From Clostridia bacterium (GTDB lineage Bacteria; Bacillota; Clostridia; Christensenellales; UBA1242), in contig JALOBO010000004.1 in assembly GCA_023228225.1 (NCBI GenBank), positions 1 through 64,000 of the forward strand: a stretch of DNA of 64,000 nt, written 5' to 3'. Of this stretch, positions 58,014-64,000 are shown in pieces; within the stretch, counting starts at the first letter, position 1; each line of letters opens with the position of its first letter. Position numbers and translations under genes: made by a program. The notes beneath the pieces were generated by a model. That model saw only the letters and a list, made by a program, of their open reading frames with translations, ran no database searches and was not told the origin of the DNA.

Positions 58014-59174
58014 ATGAAACAAAGAATACCACTATTTGAAAATTTCAATCCTGAAGAAATCACAGGAATAACAAACGCTGAAAGTTTAACTGATATGTCA
58101 CACTTCGGTGTTGTTTATAGAGGTTCAGTTCTTAACGAAAAACCAGGAATTTATGGTATCAGCCATTTAACAGAACATTTAGTTTGTAAAGCAATTGACC
58201 ATTTACAAGATACTTTTGATGCTGATGGCATTGATTGGAATGCATACACAACAGGTACGTACATATATTTTTACATGACAGGACTTGACGAATACATAAA
58301 TAAGTATAAGTCGGAATTTCTTAAATGCCTTTTAAATTTCAAAATAACAAAAGAAGAATTTGAAAATGAAAAGAAAATTGTTCTTGAAGAATATGGCGAT
58401 TCATTTAATCGACAAAGTTCTGCTCATTTCTTAAATGTATTGAGAAAGACATATAACAATTACAGCGCAATCGGTTTAAGAAAAGATCTTGAAGATTTAA
58501 CATATGAAATGATGTTAGAATTTGTTGCAAAACAATATGCAAAACCTCACCAAATTATAAACATATCAAAACATAACAGATTTACACAAAAGGTTGATTT
58601 GTCAACAAATGTGCCATCAACAAAATATGTAAAAGGTACGTATGATGCACCAGTAGAAGAAGGTAACGAATATAAAGGTAAGTCATCAATAATGAATTTT
58701 TCTGATTTGATTACTGAAGATATTGCTTACGTTAACTTTATTTGTTCAATGTTAGGAAGAGGATTGAACTCACCTTTATATAAAGAAATTCGCGAAAAAC
58801 GTGGACTTGTGTATTCAATAGGTTGTTCTTTTCAAGAGTTAACATATACTGAAGGATTAGTTATTATTAATGCTGAATCGTCAACAAAGAACATTGATGA
58901 ATTTCAAACAACACTTGAAATGGTGTTAAAGAATCCGGATACTTACATGACAAAAGAACGATTCGACATCGTGAAAAAAAGTTATGTTATTAAATTCAAA
59001 AAACAAGAAATAAACAGATATGATAATTTTGAAAAGTTCATTGATGAACCATCAACTCGTGTCGAAACAATTATATCTGACATTACATTAGAAAAAGTTC
59101 TAGATGTATATAAAAAATACTTCAATTTCGATAACTTCCATAAAAGTATTGATACTGAAGAATTAAAAAAATAA
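58014..59174 (+). CDS. M16-family zinc peptidase with CTS-like N-terminus
   Basis: 386 residues. HLTEH at 51-55 is the inverted HxxEH zinc motif of M16 (insulinase/pitrilysin) peptidases, and EEYGDSF about 75 residues later supplies the third ligand. The C-terminal half has the typical R/Y pair region (LREKRG-like REKRGLVYSIG). The N-terminus MKQRIPLFENFNPEE matches the tandem set's module (possible site LFE-N). It is preceded by AAATATATAAAATAA. By analogy it may be packaged in the head and act there or be injected. Confidence 0.85.
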   Translation: MKQRIPLFENFNPEEITGITNAESLTDMSHFGVVYRGSVLNEKPGIYGISHLTEHLVCKAIDHLQDTFDADGIDWNAYTTGTYIYFYMTGLDEYINKYKSEFLKCLLNFKITKEEFENEKKIVLEEYGDSFNRQSSAHFLNVLRKTYNNYSAIGLRKDLEDLTYEMMLEFVAKQYAKPHQIINISKHNRFTQKVDLSTNVPSTKYVKGTYDAPVEEGNEYKGKSSIMNFSDLITEDIAYVNFICSMLGRGLNSPLYKEIREKRGLVYSIGCSFQELTYTEGLVIINAESSTKNIDEFQTTLEMVLKNPDTYMTKERFDIVKKSYVIKFKKQEINRYDNFEKFIDEPSTRVETIISDITLEKVLDVYKKYFNFDNFHKSIDTEELKK

Positions 59175-59180
59175 AAAAAC

Positions 59181-59480
59181 ATGAATACGACAGAATCATC
59201 ATTGCCGTTTGCTATGCGAATTGCGGCAATAACAACTGAATTAGATAATATTCATATTGAATCTGCAACATCATTCGTAGGAATAAAACGTTTATGCATA
59301 GTTTGTTCATACGGTGAATGGGAAGAACGATTAATTGCAAAATGCTCAAAAGTATTAACAAAAGACATAAAGAAAGCAAAATCAAAGAATCCGAATGCAA
59401 AACTAATCTTGTATAAATTATGCGAGGTTGTTGACCATGAATTTTTTAACGTTGCGGAAATGTCTTATAAATTTGAATAA
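59181..59480 (+). CDS. Hypothetical protein, 99 aa
   Basis: Small alpha/beta protein with KKAKSKNPNAKLILYKLCEV. Unknown. Confidence 0.82.
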   Translation: MNTTESSLPFAMRIAAITTELDNIHIESATSFVGIKRLCIVCSYGEWEERLIAKCSKVLTKDIKKAKSKNPNAKLILYKLCEVVDHEFFNVAEMSYKFE

Positions 59481-59481
59481 C

Positions 59482-59655
59482 ATGCTTACAGAAGAAGAAA
59501 AAATCAAATTTTTCTCAACTGACATGAAGTCAGTTAGAGAATTCATATATAATGAATGCCATAAATATCATTACACAAAATGTAAAGGCGAAAAATGTCC
59601 TTTACATAATTTTATGAATTCATGCGAAAAGCGTTACAGACTAGGAACTTTGTAG
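59482..59655 (+). CDS. Hypothetical Cys-containing protein, 57 aa
   Basis: ATG 59482 (one base after the previous stop). CKGEKCPLHNF and other Cys/His may bind zinc. Its end overlaps the end of the leftward gene by 15 bases. Confidence 0.78.
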   Translation: MLTEEEKIKFFSTDMKSVREFIYNECHKYHYTKCKGEKCPLHNFMNSCEKRYRLGTL

Positions 59656-59928
59656 CGATTCATCTTCCTGTTGGATATCTTCAATATCTTCCTGTATGTT
59701 ATCAATATCTTTTTGAATTTCTTCGACTTTTTTCGCCTGAAGATTGACTGACATTTGTATGAATAACGATAAGTAAATTGCTTCCAAAGAAACAATTGTC
59801 GTTAAAACTAAAAGTATCATTTCGATTTTTATGCCAGCGAAACAGAAAAGAAATGCTCCAATAAAAATCATTGTGTGAATTACTATTGATGCAACGCTGC
59901 CAACCCATTGTATTATTTTATGTATCAT
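59641..59928 (-). CDS. Leftward two-TM protein with coiled-coil tail
   Basis: 95 residues. Two membrane segments (residues about 10-30 and 36-58), then a KKVEEIQKDIDNIQEDIEDI coiled coil. The segment LTTIVSLEAIYLSLFIQ is reminiscent of low-affinity iron permease-like proteins, weakly. It is the only clear gene on this strand and has its own promoter at 59941-59962. Confidence 0.85.
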   Translation of the reverse strand: MIHKIIQWVGSVASIVIHTMIFIGAFLFCFAGIKIEMILLVLTTIVSLEAIYLSLFIQMSVNLQAKKVEEIQKDIDNIQEDIEDIQQEDESLQSS

Positions 59929-59940
59929 AATATAATGTTA

Positions 59941-59962
59941 TTTTATTTTATATATAACTTTC
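59941..59962 (-). promoter_or_regulatory. Leftward AT-rich promoter
   Basis: On the minus strand AAGTTATATATAAAATAAAA, similar to the phage-type elements, lies 13 bases before the ATG of the leftward gene. Confidence 0.55.
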
Positions 59963-60001
59963 AACTTTTTTCTAAATGATAGAAAATATTTACTAAAACC
60001 A

Positions 60002-60032
60002 TTGCTATTGCTTCATTAATGTTGTATATTTG
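60002..60032 (+). promoter_or_regulatory. Host-type promoter
   Basis: TTGC at 60002 and TATATTTG at 60025; leader follows. Divergent from the leftward promoter. Confidence 0.88.
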
Positions 60033-60071
60033 ATTTTAATTAATTGATAAACAAATATAAAAATCACTGCC

Positions 60072-60254
60072 ATGGAAAATATAAATGAAAAAATTGCAAA
60101 ACATTTGGTAACAAAGTTTTATAATATCATTTTTGAAACTATTGATGATATTGAAGGTACTACCGCAAATAATCAAGCATGGGAAGCCGCTAAAAAAATT
60201 GCAATTGAAGCAGTTGAAACTCAAGAAATTAAAGACGAAATCTCAAAACTGTAA
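60072..60254 (+). CDS. Hypothetical helical protein, 60 aa
   Basis: First gene behind the promoter; all helical. One base before the next ATG. Confidence 0.8.
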   Translation: MENINEKIAKHLVTKFYNIIFETIDDIEGTTANNQAWEAAKKIAIEAVETQEIKDEISKL

Positions 60255-60255
60255 A

Positions 60256-60786
60256 ATGTCAAACATTATTTCATACAAGGGCAAAATTCATTTCGACCCA
60301 GACAACAAAACAAATAAACACGAATCACAAGCATCTTGGAAAAAGATTGCATTGATTATGATTCCAGGTGAAGTTTGTGAATATTATTCTTGGTTTTTAG
60401 AAAAACGTTATGACATTATTTTGAATAAACCATTAAGAGGCGCGCATATATCATTTATAAATGACAGTGTTGCTGATATTCAAAAAGGATGTTCACTTGT
60501 AAATCAAGAAGATGTTCATTTCATATGGGATTCGCTGAAAAAGAAATACGATAACACTGAAATTGAAGTTATATTAGATTTGGATCCTCGTTCCGACGGC
60601 AATCACTGGTGGTTAAATATTCCACAAGATGAAAGAACAACAATACATGGAATCCGTGCAGAAATTGGTTTAGGAAGACCATTTTTCGGTTTACATATGT
60701 CAATCGGTTATGCAAACGAAAAGAATAAAGCGCATAGCGAATACATATTAAGATTACTTACAAATTTTGACAAAAACTTTTATTAA
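60256..60786 (+). CDS. 2H-phosphoesterase-like conserved phage protein
   Basis: ATG 60256. 176 residues. Two HxS motifs, RGAHISFIN and GLHMSIGYAN, about 95 residues apart, fit the 2H phosphoesterase superfamily (LigT, T4 Acb1-like). Other marks, CEYYSWFLEKRY and NHWWLNIP, belong to a phage-specific branch I recognise as uncharacterised. A cyclic-nucleotide or RNA 2',3'-phosphodiesterase role, possibly against host signalling defences, is an inference. Confidence 0.75.
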   Translation: MSNIISYKGKIHFDPDNKTNKHESQASWKKIALIMIPGEVCEYYSWFLEKRYDIILNKPLRGAHISFINDSVADIQKGCSLVNQEDVHFIWDSLKKKYDNTEIEVILDLDPRSDGNHWWLNIPQDERTTIHGIRAEIGLGRPFFGLHMSIGYANEKNKAHSEYILRLLTNFDKNFY

Positions 60787-60797
60787 AAATTGAAATC

Positions 60798-60971
60798 ATG
60801 GAAGAATTATTAGAAAAGTACAAAAACCGATTACACATTTTAAAGGAAAATCGTCGTATAACGTATGATGAAAATACTGATGCGGAAAACGAATTGTACG
60901 ATAAACTTACCAAACAATGCGCAGAATTTTGTCAAGATATTAACAAAATTATTAAAGTCGATAAGAAATGA
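60798..60971 (+). CDS. Hypothetical helical protein, 57 aa
   Basis: Charged coiled-coil-like protein; TGA overlaps the peptidase start. Confidence 0.75.
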   Translation: MEELLEKYKNRLHILKENRRITYDENTDAENELYDKLTKQCAEFCQDINKIIKVDKK

Positions 60972-61663
60972 TAACGAACATAATTTTTATTACTTTACTG
61001 ATTGTTACAACTTTAGTATTTGTTGATAAACTTGTTATGCTAACATTAGATCTTCGTGTATCTATAAAAGTGTTGCAAATCCAAATGAATTGGCTAAGTG
61101 ATGAATTTCAACAGCCTATTATTGAAAAATTTTGGGCATACCTCGACAAAATTAGAATTTCCGAAAACATTTATATTGAAATGTACGATACTATTGAGGA
61201 AATGAATCCAAATAGGACACCTGATAAATATGCTGCAGGCACATACGTTCATCTAAAACCTGCTTACGATACAGAAATTAATCGTATTATTCATAAAGCA
61301 CCAAAAATTCGGTTAGTTAATGAATCAAAAAATACAAATGTTTGTACATATGCGCACGAACTTGGTCACCATTTTGCAATAACAAAACACGGTGATGATT
61401 CTGAGGAAGCTGCCGATGCATACATAATGCAATTAGGACTCGAATGTTTAGACAGATTTGAACTAGTTATCTTAGGAAACAAACTTGAAATACATTCAAA
61501 AGTAAAACTGCCATTTAATCGAAATGATGAATTTGATAGGTTTGCAAAAATTGAATCAGATAAACTTCGACATATAGAAGTTGCAAAATTAAACTATGCG
61601 CTATTTGGATGGATTTTAATTGTATATGCAAAATTATGTATAATCATTGAAAATATAATATGA
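60968..61663 (+). CDS. Membrane-anchored zinc metallopeptidase
   Basis: 231 residues. N-terminal membrane segment (IIFITLLIVTTLVF), a catalytic HELGHHF at about 129-135 and a downstream EEAADAYIMQLG helix with a candidate third ligand, then a C-terminal hydrophobic segment. The arrangement resembles ImmA/IrrE-like or M48-like zincins with the active site in the cytoplasm. Overlaps the next gene by 4 bases. Confidence 0.8.
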   Translation: MITNIIFITLLIVTTLVFVDKLVMLTLDLRVSIKVLQIQMNWLSDEFQQPIIEKFWAYLDKIRISENIYIEMYDTIEEMNPNRTPDKYAAGTYVHLKPAYDTEINRIIHKAPKIRLVNESKNTNVCTYAHELGHHFAITKHGDDSEEAADAYIMQLGLECLDRFELVILGNKLEIHSKVKLPFNRNDEFDRFAKIESDKLRHIEVAKLNYALFGWILIVYAKLCIIIENII

Positions 61664-61920
61664 AAACATACACATTAGGAATTTTAGAATTATCAAAACG
61701 GCCTGACATCAGAACAGACAGATATGGCGTTTATAACAAAATGACGGATGCGGAATTGATTCAGCACGATAAAGATATTGATGAAATGCTTGACGAGGAA
61801 GGCATTGCCGAAAACAGAGGTGCTGCAGCAACCGCAAAACACGTTGATTTTGATATACTATTTAGATGTATACTTCTTGGCAAAAAGAAATACACAAATT
61901 CAATTAAATTCGATAAATAG
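61660..61920 (+). CDS. Hypothetical acidic protein, 86 aa
   Basis: DAELIQHDKDIDEMLDEEG acidic helix. Coupled to the peptidase. Unknown. Confidence 0.8.
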   Translation: MKTYTLGILELSKRPDIRTDRYGVYNKMTDAELIQHDKDIDEMLDEEGIAENRGAAATAKHVDFDILFRCILLGKKKYTNSIKFDK

Positions 61921-61936
61921 TAAAACTTTTAATCAG

Positions 61937-61953
61937 TTCTGTATATAATAAAC
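61937..61953 (+). promoter_or_regulatory. AT-rich phage-type promoter
   Basis: TTCTGTATATAATAAAC before the gene at 61966. Confidence 0.62.
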
Positions 61954-61965
61954 AAATAAAATTGT

Positions 61966-62295
61966 ATGATTGAAAAATTAGCAAACGCTTTGGTCGGTAA
62001 TGTAATGTTATCGAAATATTATATTGGCTTACCTTGTAAAATAGGAAAAGTTGTTGGGAGAATTGTTGAAGAATGCTCTGTGGGTTCTAAAGGAATAATG
62101 AATGACAAAGAAATGCATTCAATTATTTTTTTTGCAACTCCGCATGGGAGTATAATTCAAACAGGAATTGCACATCTTGAGGATTTAACTGAAGAAGATG
62201 AAGTTTTGTTGCAAAAATATGAAGATGCTGCTAAAGCTGATAATGTTTGGTACGGTAACAAATTAAAAAATACAGATTATGAGTATAATGGCTAA
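61966..62295 (+). CDS. Hypothetical protein, 109 aa
   Basis: Beta-like first half, acidic helical end. Unknown. Confidence 0.83.
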   Translation: MIEKLANALVGNVMLSKYYIGLPCKIGKVVGRIVEECSVGSKGIMNDKEMHSIIFFATPHGSIIQTGIAHLEDLTEEDEVLLQKYEDAAKADNVWYGNKLKNTDYEYNG

Positions 62296-62539
62296 AAGTG
62301 AGTATTGTTCGCATTGCGGCGGGTATCATCCAATTTATGTATTTGGTTGCCCACACCCACGACAAGTAATTGATACTAGCATGTTGTGTCTTAAAGATAC
62401 AAGTGACGAAATAATCGAATACTCAGAAATTAATTTTGAAGAATTGCTTTGCAAATACGGTCCTGAAGGTTTATACGATATTGCAAACAAATTAAAAAAG
62501 TTGGCAGACGAAGATATTTCCGATACGTATTTCTCATAA
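62279..62539 (+). CDS. Zinc-binding hypothetical protein
   Basis: ATG 62279 or 62288. CSHCGGYHPIYVFGCPHPR gives Cys/His ligands; KYGPEGLYDIANKL resembles the gene at 54153. Unknown. Confidence 0.8.
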   Translation: MSIMAKSEYCSHCGGYHPIYVFGCPHPRQVIDTSMLCLKDTSDEIIEYSEINFEELLCKYGPEGLYDIANKLKKLADEDISDTYFS

Positions 62540-62555
62540 CATTAAATATTGACAA

Positions 62556-63239
62556 ATGAAAAAACTTAATCACATTGAATCAGCAATAAAGGAAGGCTAT
62601 AGTTTACACACATTCCGTTCCGGCAGTGGCCTTAGAGTTGCAACGTTGAAATATAACGACGTAACAAAATATTACGGCGAAAGTTGTGATTTGAATGAAG
62701 CGCTAAGAATCCTTAATGATGACGTAAGAGCAGGCGGACGAGAATATAAAGATGTGTATAACGGAAAAGTTGAACAGCATTATTATACAGGATCATACGG
62801 AAGTGACACAGATAAATTGGATTTATGGGTTTGCAATAGTAAGCCATTAGATATTACATTTGAAGAAAACAATTTCGTTATCAAAATGAATACGTTTGAA
62901 GATATAAAAACGCCTGAAATTATTTTAAACAAAATCTTTAAAAACAAAGAAACCGTTTATTGGAAAGTACCCGGCGGGAAACGAATATTCAAATCGTATC
63001 CACAACGTTTAGCAAATCGCGAAATTGCATGTTGCACTGGAACTATACCTTCACGCAGTGGTGCAGAGGCAAATGATGAAATGATTGAAGTTACACGAAT
63101 TGCAAAAGGAACAACATTATCCGCAGCATTTGATGAAGCAATTAAAAATACTGATGTTAAACTTGAAATCGAATGGTATCAATTACCGTATGATGAATCA
63201 ATGGAACATGAATTGACCGAACAGTTAAACAAATTATAA
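62556..63239 (+). CDS. Hypothetical protein, 227 aa
   Basis: N-terminal RSGSGLRVATLKY...YYGESCDLNEALRILNDD is a compact domain seen in other phage proteins; the rest is unknown. Last base overlaps the next ATG. Confidence 0.84.
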   Translation: MKKLNHIESAIKEGYSLHTFRSGSGLRVATLKYNDVTKYYGESCDLNEALRILNDDVRAGGREYKDVYNGKVEQHYYTGSYGSDTDKLDLWVCNSKPLDITFEENNFVIKMNTFEDIKTPEIILNKIFKNKETVYWKVPGGKRIFKSYPQRLANREIACCTGTIPSRSGAEANDEMIEVTRIAKGTTLSAAFDEAIKNTDVKLEIEWYQLPYDESMEHELTEQLNKL

Positions 63240-63493
63240 TGGAAAAAGTTTTATTAGGAAAAAGCGATTGGAAATGGACAGTACGATGGATATTGGCCGC
63301 TCCATTTTGGGCATTATCAACAAGTCCAACTCGAAAATCGTGGTCCGAATTTAAGTATGGCATGATGACACACGTGTGCGATTGGAATTATGAAAATCCG
63401 GATTATTCGCACGGAGGCAAGTGTTATCCATGTAAGCACTTTGGTTGCAATATGGTTTCAGTACAAGAAAAAGATGGCACTTGGTGCAAATAA
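63239..63493 (+). CDS. Cys-rich hypothetical protein, 84 aa
   Basis: Trp-rich first half; CYPCKHFGCNMVS and other Cys in the second half suggest metal binding. Confidence 0.8.
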   Translation: MEKVLLGKSDWKWTVRWILAAPFWALSTSPTRKSWSEFKYGMMTHVCDWNYENPDYSHGGKCYPCKHFGCNMVSVQEKDGTWCK

Positions 63494-63691
63494 ATGGAAA
63501 GAAGTTTAAGATTGCAAAGAATCGTCGATAAGATGATAAATGAAGGAATTTCATCAAAAGAATTGACTGAAACAACTTGGTGTGGAATTCCGTACAGCGA
63601 ATTATATGAAAGATGGCATACATATATTATAGCTGAAAGGGAAAGAAGAGGTATCAAATTAAAATGTAAAATATGGAATCAATTGAAATAA
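63494..63691 (+). CDS. Hypothetical basic helical protein, 65 aa
   Basis: Arg/Lys-rich, helical; abuts its predecessor and overlaps the next gene by 19 bases. Confidence 0.77.
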   Translation: MERSLRLQRIVDKMINEGISSKELTETTWCGIPYSELYERWHTYIIAERERRGIKLKCKIWNQLK

Positions 63692-63834
63692 TCATTTGCG
63701 ACGCATGCAAAGGAACAGGAAATACATCAGTACGTGTTTCTGTTGATGAATCTGAAACTGTAAGTTGTTCAAAATGCGAAGGCAGTGGAAGATTGGTAAA
63801 GAAGATAACAATTAAACCTTATATAGGAAAATAA
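63673..63834 (+). CDS. Small DnaJ-type zinc-finger protein
   Basis: 53 residues with CDACKGTGNT and CSKCEGSGRLV, a complete pair of CxxCxGxG repeats as in DnaJ and related mini-proteins. Likely binds one zinc. Confidence 0.78.
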   Translation: MESIEIIICDACKGTGNTSVRVSVDESETVSCSKCEGSGRLVKKITIKPYIGK

Positions 63835-63858
63835 TTGTGAAAAAATGTTTTTAAAACT

Positions 63859-63876
63859 TTGATATATAATTTATAA
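63859..63876 (+). promoter_or_regulatory. AT-rich promoter
   Basis: TTGATATATAATTTATAA upstream of the gene cut by the window end. Confidence 0.45.
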
Positions 63877-63899
63877 TAAAATATAAAATAAATTATACA

Positions 63900-64000
63900 A
63901 TGCCAAAGTTACAAAAACAAAACATCGATTTTACATTCATTTTGAAATTGAATGCAGATGACAGAAAAAAACTGGATGAAATTCAATTAAGTGGAATAAA
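63900..64000 (+). CDS. Partial gene at window end
   Basis: MPKLQKQNIDFTFILKLNAD then a charged helix; runs off the right edge. Too short to identify. Confidence 0.7.
   Translation, partial: MPKLQKQNIDFTFILKLNADDRKKLDEIQLSGI

Overview
The window looks like part of a large, low-GC bacteriophage genome that infects a Bacteroidota host. Nearly every gene reads rightward, the genes are small, and many overlap at ATGA or sit a few bases apart. Two promoter families recur. One has TTG, then 20 bases, then TATATTTG, with 23 nt between element starts; it matches the Bacteroidota housekeeping sigma consensus (TTTG / TAnnTTTG). The other is an AT-rich motif, TTCTGTATATAATATAAA, which I take to be phage-specific. 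Shine-Dalgarno sequences are not evident, as is usual in this phylum. Further host signs are signal-peptide lipoproteins and a type IX secretion (T9SS) C-terminal domain. Six GIY-YIG homing endonucleases and a split T4-PseT-like kinase/phosphatase favour a T4-scale myovirus, but no capsid, tail, terminase or polymerase gene lies here, so this is an accessory or early region and the phage identity is inferred.

Layout. 0-10 kb: repair glycosylase, small unknowns, a phage-borne T9SS-type secreted protein, split polynucleotide kinase and 3' phosphatase, a homing endonuclease, a metallophosphoesterase, and an HAD protein with an in-frame TGA. 10-20.6 kb: small unknowns in operons behind host-type promoters, plus SWIM, muramidase-like, SEC-C and Nudix proteins. 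20.9-23.6 kb: a short C-rich gene island with thioredoxin, ending in a terminator and about 0.6 kb of structured non-coding DNA. 24.3-26.2 kb: a strongly G-rich operon of small membrane proteins with five tandem paralogues. 26.3-36 kb: five homing endonucleases interspersed with one near-complete tRNA, several defective tRNA-like elements and structured RNAs, including three hairpins with an identical 10-nt loop (TTGTAGTGAG) on different stems. 36-38.7 kb: a second C-rich island of lipoproteins and membrane proteins. 38.7-40.3 kb: non-coding DNA with tandem, direct and inverted repeats, a candidate replication origin. 40.3-48.6 kb: small unknowns, many with Cys pairs. 48.7-52.4 kb: eight proteins sharing a short N-terminal module (consensus RIPTLDEHINEA) that resembles a T4 capsid-targeting sequence; a ninth copy is on an M16 peptidase at 58.0 kb. 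52.4-64 kb: unknowns, an ABC-type ATPase, a 2H-phosphoesterase-like protein, a membrane zinc peptidase, and the only clear leftward gene.

The strongest leads are: (1) possible context-dependent TGA decoding, with two genes carrying an in-frame TGA and a tRNA whose positional anticodon is UCA; (2) the putative capsid-targeting module on a set of otherwise unrelated cargo proteins; (3) the conserved-loop RNA hairpins beside tRNA-like elements with damaged anticodon arms; and (4) a T9SS cargo protein carried by a phage.
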